DNA from: Allobosea sp. Leaf344 | Lineage (GTDB): Bacteria > Pseudomonadota > Alphaproteobacteria > Rhizobiales > Beijerinckiaceae | Assembly (NCBI RefSeq): GCF_001426225.1 | Contig: NZ_LMRT01000001.1 | Span: 1,169,138-1,233,137 of the forward strand | Length of the DNA: 64,000 nucleotides | Reading direction: 5' to 3' | Shown: piece after piece, positions 1 to 7,906 of the stretch | Layout of the letters: each line of letters starts with the position of its first letter | Position numbering within the stretch: position 1 is the first letter of the stretch | Notes under the pieces: generated by a model | The model's input: the letters and a program-made list of their open reading frames with translations, nothing else | Told to the model about the DNA's origin: nothing | The model's database searches: none | Made by a program: the position numbers and the translations under genes

Positions 1-1266
1 AGCCTCCTCGGTCGAGGCCGCCTGTTCGGTCGAGCCCTGCGAGAGCTGCTCGGCGCTGGCCGAGAGCTCCTGCGAACCGGCCGACATGTTCTCGGCCGCG
101 GCATTCACCTGGCCGACGACCTCGCGCAGCTTCACGACCATCGCCTGGAAGGCGCTCTGCAGATCGGTGATCTCGTCACGGCCGCAGACGTCGACATCGC
201 GGGAGAGGTCGCCCTCGGCGATGCTGTTGGCGACGGCCACCGCGCTGGCCAGCCCCATCGAGATCGAGAGCGCCATCCACAGCGCCATGCCGATGCTGAT
301 CGCGAGCGCCGCCGCGACGAGGCCGAGCAGCATCATGCGGGTCGATTCATAGGCGGCCTCGGTCTCCTTGACGAAGCGATCGGCGACCTGCGTCTCGGCG
401 GTCTTGATCTCGGCCACCCCGGCATTCAGCGCCGCGCGGGCCTTGGTGAACGCCCCGCGATAGATCTCCAGCGCCCTGGCGTCGGTGTTGGCGGCGCCGA
501 AGGCCACAGTCTTGCGACTGGCGGCCTCGAAGGCGCGAAAGGTGGTGATGACGGCATTGGATTCGGCGAGATGGGCCGTGCCGACGCTCGCGGCGGCGAG
601 CTGCGCGAGCTCGTCATTGGTCTGCTTGAGCCGGGCCTGGAAGTCGGCATCAGCGTGTTTGAGCTGCTCCTCGTCGGTGATGACGATGGCGGCGTAGAGA
701 TCGTGCCGGAGATAGGCGAGGTTCAGTTTCAGGTCGGTGACGAGCTTCGACACGCGCTCGCCGAGATCGCTGCGGGCCTGGAGCGTGTTGAGCCGGGCCT
801 CGACCTGTGCGCCGAGCTCGCGGGCTTCGCCGGTCGCGAGCGTGATCGCCGCGTTGTTGGCGTTCTGCACGGCCAGATCCAGCGCCTGGGAGGCCGCGGC
901 CGAAAGCTGGTTCCAGTCTGCCTCGAGCCTGCGCAGACGCTCCTGCTCGCCGGGCGCGAGCTGGGCGGCATAATCCTTCAGCACGGCATGGATGCGCGCG
1001 TCGTTGGCCTTGAAGTCGTTCTGCAGCTTGACCCGTTCCTTGGTCTCCGCTTCCGCGATGGAGCGGGCGACGATGCGGCCGGCATCGACGGCGATCCTTT
1101 CGATCTCCATCACCCGCTGGACCTGGGCGAAGGGTTTACTGGCGAAGGCCTGCATCCTGTCATTGGAGCCGGACAGGCTATTGATGGAGAAGTATCCGGC
1201 GGCTGCGAAGAGAACGATGATCACTCCGAACGCCAACGCCAATTTGGCCTTGATCGTGAAACGCAT
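1..1266 (-). CDS. Methyl-accepting chemotaxis protein (3' part outside window)
   Basis: Chemoreceptor that would pass ligand or internal signals to the CheA/CheW array at the inner membrane. The 422 visible codons begin at an ATG (1266). They hold a first membrane helix (about residues 7-27), a long helical periplasmic domain rich in Ala, Leu and Glu, a second membrane helix (about 311-332), a HAMP region with a GDLSRDV stretch, and the first helix of the methyl-accepting domain. The kinase-control tip lies beyond base 1, so the gene is partial because of the window edge, not broken. It follows cheW in the same direction and is probably the last visible gene of the che operon. The ligand cannot be inferred. 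Confidence 0.92.
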   Translation of the reverse strand, partial: MRFTIKAKLALAFGVIIVLFAAAGYFSINSLSGSNDRMQAFASKPFAQVQRVMEIERIAVDAGRIVARSIAEAETKERVKLQNDFKANDARIHAVLKDYAAQLAPGEQERLRRLEADWNQLSAAASQALDLAVQNANNAAITLATGEARELGAQVEARLNTLQARSDLGERVSKLVTDLKLNLAYLRHDLYAAIVITDEEQLKHADADFQARLKQTNDELAQLAAASVGTAHLAESNAVITTFRAFEAASRKTVAFGAANTDARALEIYRGAFTKARAALNAGVAEIKTAETQVADRFVKETEAAYESTRMMLLGLVAAALAISIGMALWMALSISMGLASAVAVANSIAEGDLSRDVDVCGRDEITDLQSAFQAMVVKLREVVGQVNAAAENMSAGSQELSASAEQLSQGSTEQAASTEEA

Positions 1267-1315
1267 TGTATTGCCCCTCTTTTACTGACTTGCTTGCTGC
1301 TTGCTGGTCCTGGCC

Positions 1316-1801
1316 TCATTCCAGGATCTTGTGGAGTTCTGGCACTATGACGAATTCATCGTTCCACTTGGTGATGAAGCGAATGAATTCGGGCTTCCAG
1401 TGACTTCCGAGCCTCGGCATCTGCTGGCTGTCGGCTGCGGAAATTTCGGTGACTTCGAAGACCCTGTCGGCGACGATCCCGAGCGTGACGGGGTCGTCGT
1501 CGACCTCGACCTCGACGACGACGATGCGCGTGTCGGAGGTCTGGGCGGCGCCGGCCATGCCGAAGCGGCGGCTGAGATCGGCTAGCGGCACGACATTGCC
1601 GCGGACATTGATCAGCGCCGGCAGATAGTCCCGGGCGCCGGCGACGCGGGTGACCGGGACGGGATCGATGATCTCGCGCACCAATTCGGTCTCGATCGCG
1701 AAGATCTCGTTGCCGATCCCGACCATCAGCACCTGCAGCCTGGCGGGTGCGGGCGGCGCGCCGGCGGGCACGCGCTGGCTTGTTTCGAGCTGGTTCATCA
1801 C
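1316..1801 (-). CDS. cheW: Chemotaxis coupling protein CheW
   Basis: Adaptor that links chemoreceptors to the histidine kinase CheA. The protein has 161 residues and is a single CheW (SH3-like) domain: a FAIETELVREII stretch, then LPALINVRGNVVPLADL, the hallmark of the family, and a later IVVVEV strand. The ATG at 1801 overlaps the cheA stop by four bases (ATGA), which implies translational coupling. The receptor gene starts 50 bases further on in the same direction, so receptor, adaptor and kinase are probably co-expressed. Confidence 0.95.
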   Translation of the reverse strand: MMNQLETSQRVPAGAPPAPARLQVLMVGIGNEIFAIETELVREIIDPVPVTRVAGARDYLPALINVRGNVVPLADLSRRFGMAGAAQTSDTRIVVVEVEVDDDPVTLGIVADRVFEVTEISAADSQQMPRLGSHWKPEFIRFITKWNDEFVIVPELHKILE

Positions 1802-3861
1802 GCGGCCTCCGGGGTTCTGTCGTCGGCGCGGCCCTGGCCGAGGCTGACGAGTTGGGCGACATCGAGGATCAGGGCTGCGGTGCCGTCGCCGAGGATGGTG
1901 GCGCCGGAGAACATCGTGACGTCCGCATGCAGCTTGGAGAGCGACTTGATCACCGTCTGGTGGGAGCCGATGATCTGGTCGACGACGAGCCCGATGCGGG
2001 TGCCGCCGATGGCGGTGACGATGACCTTCTGATGCGGATCGGCGGCGCCCTGCGCATCGAACAGCTCGCGCAGGCGCAGGAAGGGCACCAGCTCGCCGCG
2101 CACCGAGAGGAAGCTGCGCCCGCGCGACCTCGCCTCGTCAGCCGCGGTCAGCTCGATGCATTCCTCCACCGCCGAGAGCGGGATGATGTAGCGCCCTTCG
2201 CCGACGCGGATCAGCAGCCCGTCGATGATCGCCAGCGTCAGCGGCAGGCGCAGCGTCACCGAAGAGCCGTGGCCGGGAATGGTGGTGAGGTCGATGGCGC
2301 CGCGCATCGCCTCGATCGTCCGCTTGACCACATCCATGCCGACACCGCGGCCGGAGAGGGCGGAGATCGTCCTGGCCGTGGAGAAGCCGGGATGGAACAG
2401 GAACTGGTGGATCTCCTGCTCGGACAGCGTCGCGCCCGGCTGGACCAGCCCCTGCTCCTCGGCCTTGGCGCGGATCCTCGCGGTGTCGAGCCCGGCCCCG
2501 TCGTCCTGCACCGTGACCAGCACCTGCGCGCCGACATAGCGGGCCGAGAGCTCAATCCGGCCGGTGGCGGATTTGCTGGTGCTCGCCCTGGCTTCGCGGC
2601 TCTCGATGCCGTGGTCGATGGCGTTGCGGATGAGGTGGACCAGCGGATCGGCGAGGCGCTCGATCATGGTCTTGTCCATCTCGGTATCTTCGCCGACGGT
2701 GACGAAATCGACCGGCTTGCCGAGATCGCGCGAGAGATCGTGGACGAGGCGGCGGAAGCGGCCGAAGAGCGAGCCCATCGGCACCATGCGGACGCCCATG
2801 GTGGAATCCCTGAGCCCCGAGGCCAGGCGCTCGATCTCCTCGGCGATCGCCTTGATCGCCAGATCGGTGCCGGAATGGGCGAGCTGCGACAGCCGCGCCT
2901 GGGCGATGACGAGCTCGCCGACGCGGTCCATCAGCTCGTCGAGGCGCTCGGCCTGGACGCGCACGGTGGAGCCCTTGTCCTCGGCGCGCCGATTCAGCTC
3001 GGCGCCGGCCGGGGCGGGCGCGGCCTTGCCGGGCAGCGGATGCGACGCGGTCTCGGCCGAAAGGGCCTCCGGGCGGGGCGCCGCCGGCTCGGCCGCGGCC
3101 TCGGCCATGTCGAGCGTGAAGCCCGGCCGGACGTCCGGCACGCCCTCGGCGAGCGGCGCGATGGCGAGCCGCATCTCGTCGCGGACGAACATGAAGACGT
3201 CCTCGATCGCCTCGCGCGGGCAATCGGCGGCGAGGGTGACGGTCCAGCCGATCAGGCAGGATTCCGGGTCGAGATCGGCCAGCGCCGGCAGCCGCGCCAG
3301 ATCGGGCAGCACCGTGCAGGGACCGAGCTCGCGCAGATCGTCGAGCAGCGCCAGCGGGTTGGCGCCATTGCGGAGAATCTGCTCCTCGAAGGCGAGGGTG
3401 ATCCGCCAGCCGCCCTGCCCGCTCGCGAGGGAGGCTCCGGCCGCGGCCGCGGGGGGCGCGGCGGCACCGGCTGCGCCCTTCGCGTCGCCGCGGCCGATCA
3501 GGCGCTGCAGCTCCTCGACGATCGCTTCCCCGATGATCGGATCGGTCGCGTCCGGGGCCTCGATCAGCGCGCGGATATAGTCGCGTGCCGAGAGGGAAAC
3601 GGTGACGATGTCGTGGTTGGCGTCGATCTTGCCCTTGCGGATCAGATCGAAAGCCGTCTCGAAATCATGGGTGAAGGCGGCGACACGGTCGAAGCCGAAC
3701 ATCGCGCCCGAGCCCTTGATCGTGTGCAGCGCCCGGAAGGCGGCGTCGATCAGATCCCGGTCGGCCGGTGTCTGCCCGAGATCGAGCAGCACGGTCTCGA
3801 GGCTGTCGAGCAGATCGGCGGCCTCCTGGCGGAAGGTGGCGGCGGGGTCGAGTTCCATCAT
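1798..3861 (-). CDS. cheA: Chemotaxis histidine kinase CheA
   Basis: Cytoplasmic kinase of the chemotaxis array, which autophosphorylates on His and passes phosphate to CheY. The 687 residues show an N-terminal Hpt domain with the phospho-acceptor in ALHTIKGSG (His46). A divergent P2-like region (about 150-240) and an Ala/Pro linker follow. Next come the dimerisation helices starting at about residue 290 (VQAERLDELMDRVGELV), the ATPase with its N-box (NAIDHGIE) and Gly boxes (DDGAGLD, GRGVGMDVV), and a C-terminal CheW-like domain. All catalytic boxes are present. It overlaps cheY upstream and cheW downstream by four bases each. Confidence 0.96.
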   Translation of the reverse strand: MMELDPAATFRQEAADLLDSLETVLLDLGQTPADRDLIDAAFRALHTIKGSGAMFGFDRVAAFTHDFETAFDLIRKGKIDANHDIVTVSLSARDYIRALIEAPDATDPIIGEAIVEELQRLIGRGDAKGAAGAAAPPAAAAGASLASGQGGWRITLAFEEQILRNGANPLALLDDLRELGPCTVLPDLARLPALADLDPESCLIGWTVTLAADCPREAIEDVFMFVRDEMRLAIAPLAEGVPDVRPGFTLDMAEAAAEPAAPRPEALSAETASHPLPGKAAPAPAGAELNRRAEDKGSTVRVQAERLDELMDRVGELVIAQARLSQLAHSGTDLAIKAIAEEIERLASGLRDSTMGVRMVPMGSLFGRFRRLVHDLSRDLGKPVDFVTVGEDTEMDKTMIERLADPLVHLIRNAIDHGIESREARASTSKSATGRIELSARYVGAQVLVTVQDDGAGLDTARIRAKAEEQGLVQPGATLSEQEIHQFLFHPGFSTARTISALSGRGVGMDVVKRTIEAMRGAIDLTTIPGHGSSVTLRLPLTLAIIDGLLIRVGEGRYIIPLSAVEECIELTAADEARSRGRSFLSVRGELVPFLRLRELFDAQGAADPHQKVIVTAIGGTRIGLVVDQIIGSHQTVIKSLSKLHADVTMFSGATILGDGTAALILDVAQLVSLGQGRADDRTPEAA

Positions 3862-4223
3862 GCCCTCACAAGCTTGGCCACGACCGCGAGCAGCTGCTCC
3901 GGCTTGAATGGCTTGGTGATCCAGCCCGTCGCGCCGGCGGCCTTGGCCTCCTGCTTGATGGCGTCGTCGGATTCGGTGGTCAGGAAGACGATCGGGACGC
4001 CGACCCCCTCGGGGGTGGCGCGCAGCGCCTTGATCATCTGCAGCCCGTTCATCACCGGCATGTTGAGATCGGTGATGACGAGATCGAAGCGCTCGGCCTT
4101 GGCCTTGGCCAGGCCCTCCGAGCCGTCGCCGGCCTCGGCCACGGCATGGCCGGCGGGCCCGAGGACGAGCTTGATCATCTGGCGGACGCTGGGCGAGTCG
4201 TCGACGGTGAGGATCGCGGCCAT
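3858..4223 (-). CDS. cheY: Single-domain response regulator CheY
   Basis: Receives phosphate from CheA and carries the signal to the motor or another output. The 121 residues form one receiver domain: acidic pocket DD near the N-terminus (VDDSPSVRQ), phospho-acceptor Asp in VITDLNMP, the switch Thr in FLTTES and the invariant Lys in TKPF. Its stop overlaps the cheA ATG. It starts three bases after the STAS gene stop, so the order STAS-cheY-cheA-cheW-MCP is one tight transcription unit. Confidence 0.93.
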   Translation of the reverse strand: MAAILTVDDSPSVRQMIKLVLGPAGHAVAEAGDGSEGLAKAKAERFDLVITDLNMPVMNGLQMIKALRATPEGVGVPIVFLTTESDDAIKQEAKAAGATGWITKPFKPEQLLAVVAKLVRA

Positions 4224-4226
4224 CGG

Positions 4227-4520
4227 TCAGTTCTCGCCGCAGATCAGCGCATCGCCCGCGGGCGACAGAGCGAGGCCGGCTCGCGCCAGCGCCTGCTCCA
4301 TCGCCGGCGAGAGTCCGGCGACGCTCAGGCTCCGGCCCGACTCGGCGAAGCCGCGGAAGGCCGCGGCGAGGAGCTGGATGCCGGTGAGGTCACAGGAGGT
4401 GACGGCCGAACAATCGAGCGACAACCGGCGCGCGCCGGAGTCATTGGCCAGGATATGGGCCTGGACGCTTCGAATAGATTTCAAGGACCAATCATCCTTG
4501 CAGTCCAATACTTGCATCAT
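4227..4520 (-). CDS. STAS-domain protein heading the che operon
   Basis: Small cytoplasmic STAS domain of about 97 residues, resembling anti-anti-sigma or MlaB-like proteins: a conserved LDCSAVTSCDLTGIQLL stretch where SpoIIAA proteins have DLSGVxxIDSSGLxxL. The position usually taken by the phosphorylatable Ser is Asp-Leu-Thr here, so phospho-regulation is uncertain. The ATG at 4520 is chosen because AGGAGA lies just upstream; the longer open frame to 4577 has no such site. A second ATG at 4517 is equally well spaced. It is the first gene of the che operon. STAS genes accompany some alphaproteobacterial che clusters, but their role there is not defined. Confidence 0.8.
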   Translation of the reverse strand: MMQVLDCKDDWSLKSIRSVQAHILANDSGARRLSLDCSAVTSCDLTGIQLLAAAFRGFAESGRSLSVAGLSPAMEQALARAGLALSPAGDALICGEN

Positions 4521-4918
4521 GTCTCTCCTCGCCTCGACTCGCTCAGCGCTCGCTCGACTCTGACGGAGCGGGCCCATTAGCTGGAATTCGGGGATCAGTT
4601 CGCATTTTGACTCTTACGCAGGCCGGTCTTTCTTTCGACTGCTACGTAAGCTTACGTAGAAGCTTTGAATCGATTTCGTCTCCAATTCCTTAACGTCAGG
4701 AGGCTCCTGGACTCATTTCTGAAGGGGAGACTCAGTTTTTTCGGGGCTCCGGATAGGAACTGAAGGTGATTGGTTCCGCGCGGTACCGGTTTCTGTTAAA
4801 TCCGTACAATCGAGCGCAATTTCGCGTTCTGGCGATTTCTCTGCGTCAGCTCCGGGCGCGGAGTTGATTCCCCGCGGATGGCGGCGCGAGGCTGCTGCGC
4901 CCGGCGCGAGGCTGCGCT
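4521..4918. other. Intergenic region between che operon and small membrane protein gene
   Basis: About 400 bases separate the divergent STAS and small membrane protein genes. The middle (about 4600-4800) is clearly more AT-rich than the surrounding genes and should carry promoters for both directions. It contains the perfect palindrome listed at 4642-4659, a related half-site at 4613-4621, and a short GGAAC/GTTCC inverted pair near 4756-4777. I see no tRNA, no terminator with a T-run and no convincing additional gene. Confidence 0.6.
4642..4659. promoter_or_regulatory. Perfect 18-bp palindrome upstream of che operon
   Basis: The arms CTACGTAAG and CTTACGTAG are exact reverse complements with no spacer. 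A third copy of the arm with one mismatch (CTTACGCAG) lies at 4613-4621, 38 bases from the matching arm. The site is about 120 bases upstream of the first che gene. A dimeric regulator site is the likeliest reading; the regulator is unknown. Confidence 0.5.
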
Positions 4919-5107
4919 ATGATGATCGGCATGACGACCAGCGAACCCGATATCGAGGGGCCCGACCCCGCGCCGTCCCGGATGAGCCTGCTGCTGCTCG
5001 GCGCGGGCGCCGTCGCCCTGCTGCTGGCTGGGCTGCTGCTGTGGTGGCGCGAGGGCGACCGGCTGTTCACCGACGGGCTGATCGCCGCGATCGTCGCCTG
5101 TTTCTAG
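4919..5107 (+). CDS. Small single-pass membrane protein
   Basis: 62-residue open frame: a polar, Pro/Asp-rich N-terminus, one clear membrane helix (about residues 23-43, Leu/Ala/Gly-rich, ending LLLWWREGD) and a short hydrophobic C-terminal stretch ending in Cys-Phe. An in-frame ATG at 4931 would give a start four codons later. It lies about 150 bases upstream of the SCO1 gene in the same direction, so a link to respiratory copper assembly is conceivable but unproven. No family recognised. Confidence 0.5.
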   Translation: MMIGMTTSEPDIEGPDPAPSRMSLLLLGAGAVALLLAGLLLWWREGDRLFTDGLIAAIVACF

Positions 5108-5261
5108 CGCCGCTGCGCCATCCGCAGCCCCTCGGCCCGGCCTGCCCGCTGCGTCGTGACGCAGTGCCGCTGGCCCCGCCGAGAATTCCCCTTTCGCCGC
5201 GGATGGTCTAGGAGCAGGCCGGGCTCGCCGCCCGAACGCCGTCTCGACGCCGGATTGCTCC

Positions 5262-5846
5262 ATGAACCGCCGCCTGCTCCTGCCGCTGATCGTGTTCCTG
5301 CTCGGAGCGAGCGCCCTGGCGCTGGCGGCCTTCGTGACCTTCGCGCCGAACCGGGCCGGGCAAAGCGCGTCGAGCGTGGGAGGCCCCTTCACCCTGACCA
5401 CCCAGGAGGGCAAGCCGCTCTCCGACAAGGACCTGCTCGGGGCGCCGTTCCTGGTGTTCTTCGGCTTCACCCATTGCCCCGACATCTGCCCGACCAAGCT
5501 GTTCGAGATCTCGGAGACGCTGCGGGCGACCGGCGCCAAGGGCGAGAAACTGCGGGCGCTGTTCGTGACCGTCGATCCGGAGCGCGACACGGCCGAGGTG
5601 GTGAAGAGCTATCTCGGCGCCTTCGACCCGCGCATCATCGGCCTCACCGGCGACCGGCCGGCGATCGACGCCATGGTCAAGGCCTATCGGGCCTATGCCA
5701 AGAAGGTGCCGCTCAAGGATGGCGACTACACCATGGACCATACCGCGCTGGTCTATCTCATGGACAAGCGCGGCGGTTTCGTCGGCGCCTTCAATATCGA
5801 GCGCCCGCCGGCCGAGGCGGCGGCGGAATGGCTGCGGCATCTCTGA
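5262..5846 (+). CDS. SCO1/SenC/PrrC family copper chaperone
   Basis: Membrane-anchored, periplasm-facing thioredoxin-fold protein of the family that delivers copper to the CuA site of cytochrome c oxidase. The 194 residues show an N-terminal anchor helix (about 5-25) and the family motif CPDICPT (Cys72, Cys76). The conserved copper-ligand His is in DHTALVYLMD (about His160), so all three copper ligands are present. No oxidase gene is in the window. The last 56 bases overlap the 3' end of the convergent glycosyltransferase gene. Confidence 0.93.
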   Translation: MNRRLLLPLIVFLLGASALALAAFVTFAPNRAGQSASSVGGPFTLTTQEGKPLSDKDLLGAPFLVFFGFTHCPDICPTKLFEISETLRATGAKGEKLRALFVTVDPERDTAEVVKSYLGAFDPRIIGLTGDRPAIDAMVKAYRAYAKKVPLKDGDYTMDHTALVYLMDKRGGFVGAFNIERPPAEAAAEWLRHL

Positions 5847-7722
5847 TCCGGTTTCGCGCGCCGAGGCGCGCCGCGCCATGCATCGTCTTGTTCCAGACGA
5901 AGCGCCGGTCGACATATTCGTAGAGCGCGATCCAGGCGGCGATCGAGAGCAGCGCATAGTAGAGCGGCAGCAGCGGGACATAGGGCAGCAGGCGGCTGGC
6001 GTTGCGCCGCTTCGCCCCCAGCACCGCCGGCACCAGCATGGCGAGCAAGCCGAACCCCGCGACGGCGACCGACAGCGTCAGGACCAGCCAGCGCAGCGAG
6101 CCGGCGGCCGGCCAGTCGCCACCGGCGCTCCATACCGCCAGCGCGGCGCCGAGGAAGACCGGGTAGACCAGGGCCGAGAGGACGGCGCCCGGCGCGAGCA
6201 CCAGCACGGCGAGGGATGAGGCGAGGCCGAGCTCGCGCAGCAGGCGCCGCGGATCATGGAGATGCGTCACGCTGGTCTGGATGTAGCCCTTCAGCCAGCG
6301 GGCGCGCTGCCTGAACCAGGCGCGCAGCGCCGCCGGCGGCTCCTCGGCGGTGGCGCAGGGCAGATCCGCCAGCTGATAGCCGGCACGCGCCAGACGCAGC
6401 CCGATATCGGCGTCCTCCGTGACGTTCCAGGCGTCCCAGCCGCCCACTTCACGCAGCGCTTCGGTACGAAAATGGTTCGAGGTGCCGCCGAGCAGGATCG
6501 GCAGCCCGAGCCGGATCAGCCCGGGATTCAGAACCTCGAACAGCGCCGCATATTCCAGCGCGAACAGCGCCCCCAGCGTGCCCTCCCCCTGATCGGCGAT
6601 GACGAGATGCGCCTGCAGGCAGGCGAGCGAGGCCGGCGCGCGCAGGAAACGGGCGGCGGCGCGGCGCAATTGCTGCGGATCGGGGATGTCCTCGGCATCG
6701 AAAATGGCGAGGAGCGAACCGCGCGCCTCGAGCAGGGCCAGGTTCAACGCCCGCGGCTTGGTGCGGGGCGCGCCGGGCGGCACCGTCAGGATGGCGATCT
6801 GCGGCGGCAGCGGCTTGCGCGCCAGCGCCTGCCGCAGCACCAGATCATCGGCCTCGATCAGCAGCAGGATGTCGAGCTTGGCGGGGGGATAGTCCAGCGC
6901 GGCGAGCGCCGCCAGCAGCTGGTCGAGCACCGCTTCCTCGCGATAGAGCGGCACGGCCACGGTGTAGACCGGCAGGCGGGCATCATCGAGGCGCCAGCCA
7001 TGCCGCGTCCAGAGATCGGGCTCCGGCGCCTCGAAGGCGGCCGCGAGACGCAGCGTGATCAGTGCCAGGAAGAGCGGGCCGAGCAGGGCCGCCAGGCTGA
7101 AGAAGGTCGCCAGCGGCGCCAGCGTCCCGAGGAAGGACAGCACCGCCACCAGCAGCCCGGCCGCGATGCGCTGGCCGAGGCTCGAGCCCGTCCGGGCGCT
7201 CGCCCGGGCGAGCCCGGCGCGGTCGCAGCCGGCGAGATGGCGCGCGAGACGCGGCGCATTGGCGGCGCGCAGCGCCTCGGTGAGCGCGCGCGGCGTCGTC
7301 ACCGCCACATCGCCGCGTCGGCGCGGCCCGGCCAGGAGCAGGCGGCGCAGCGCCGCGTCCTCCGGCGCCACGATGAGGCGATGTCGCCCGCCTTCGGCGG
7401 CCAGCGCCACGCCCTGCCGCCGGATCGCGTCATAGCTCCCGCCCGGCGCCAGGGATGGCGGTCGCTCCAGGAAGTCCAGCCCCAGCCGCCGGGCCAGGCA
7501 CATGTAATAGCCGGTCTCGTCGACCAGGCCCGAGACGATCGCCTGGCGCGCCGGCGAGACGCCGAGCCGGGCGGCCGCGCAGGCGCAGCCGGCCAGATCG
7601 CGCCGCGTGCCGTGATGGCCGGTGAGCAGCGCGAGTTCCGGCGGCAGCGTCTCGGCCGACTGGGATGGGGCTGCGGGCCGCCCGCCGTCTCGATCCTGAG
7701 CCACGCGACACCCGCTCGTCAT
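5791..7722 (-). CDS. Membrane glycosyltransferase, family 2 (cellulose-synthase-like)
   Basis: Processive-type glycosyltransferase of 643 residues, probably for an exopolysaccharide or surface glycan. After an N-terminal region of about 180 residues resembling the MshEN/T2SSE N-terminal fold, there are two membrane helices (about 185-225). The GT-A domain carries Asp motifs EADD (290-293), FDAED (341-345) and TEDAD (435-439), and QRARW (472-476) as the QxxRW motif. More helices follow (about 500-600). This layout resembles XagB-type proteins of Rhizobiales. The ATG at 7722 lies inside a palindrome and has no obvious Shine-Dalgarno, so the true start may be further in. pgm, which supplies glucose-1-phosphate, is divergent next door. 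Confidence 0.88.
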   Translation of the reverse strand: MTSGCRVAQDRDGGRPAAPSQSAETLPPELALLTGHHGTRRDLAGCACAAARLGVSPARQAIVSGLVDETGYYMCLARRLGLDFLERPPSLAPGGSYDAIRRQGVALAAEGGRHRLIVAPEDAALRRLLLAGPRRRGDVAVTTPRALTEALRAANAPRLARHLAGCDRAGLARASARTGSSLGQRIAAGLLVAVLSFLGTLAPLATFFSLAALLGPLFLALITLRLAAAFEAPEPDLWTRHGWRLDDARLPVYTVAVPLYREEAVLDQLLAALAALDYPPAKLDILLLIEADDLVLRQALARKPLPPQIAILTVPPGAPRTKPRALNLALLEARGSLLAIFDAEDIPDPQQLRRAAARFLRAPASLACLQAHLVIADQGEGTLGALFALEYAALFEVLNPGLIRLGLPILLGGTSNHFRTEALREVGGWDAWNVTEDADIGLRLARAGYQLADLPCATAEEPPAALRAWFRQRARWLKGYIQTSVTHLHDPRRLLRELGLASSLAVLVLAPGAVLSALVYPVFLGAALAVWSAGGDWPAAGSLRWLVLTLSVAVAGFGLLAMLVPAVLGAKRRNASRLLPYVPLLPLYYALLSIAAWIALYEYVDRRFVWNKTMHGAARLGARNRIRDAAAIPPPPRPAGARY

Positions 7723-7736
7723 GACGTTACGTCATG
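7720..7736. promoter_or_regulatory. 17-bp palindrome over the glycosyltransferase start
   Basis: CATGACGT and ACGTCATG flank one central T; the eight-base arms are exact reverse complements. The site covers the annotated start codon of the glycosyltransferase (minus strand) and sits in the divergent region towards pgm. It is a plausible operator; the binding protein is unknown. Confidence 0.4.
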
Positions 7737-7906
7737 TTAAGCCCGCATGGCAGAGACTGTCGAGTCGCGTCGGCGCGGAACCGGCGGCGCCCGTCACGGC
7801 TTTGCAGAAGCGGCGGCATTGTGAAATGTAGCCGCCTGCCCCTGCCCACCCGCTTGCCGATGGCGTTGCGCCAGACCGGATGATACCCCGCTCGACAGGA
7901 TCCCTC

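Noticed and set aside
1747..4563. Plus-strand open frame of 938 codons
   Set aside because: Antisense shadow of cheA, cheY and the STAS gene; the minus-strand proteins have complete catalytic motifs.
4756..4782. EcfG-type general stress promoter (GGAAC-N16-CGTT)
   Set aside because: GGAAC is present, but the -10 position reads CGCG instead of CGTT, and the following TTCC makes a simple short inverted pair.
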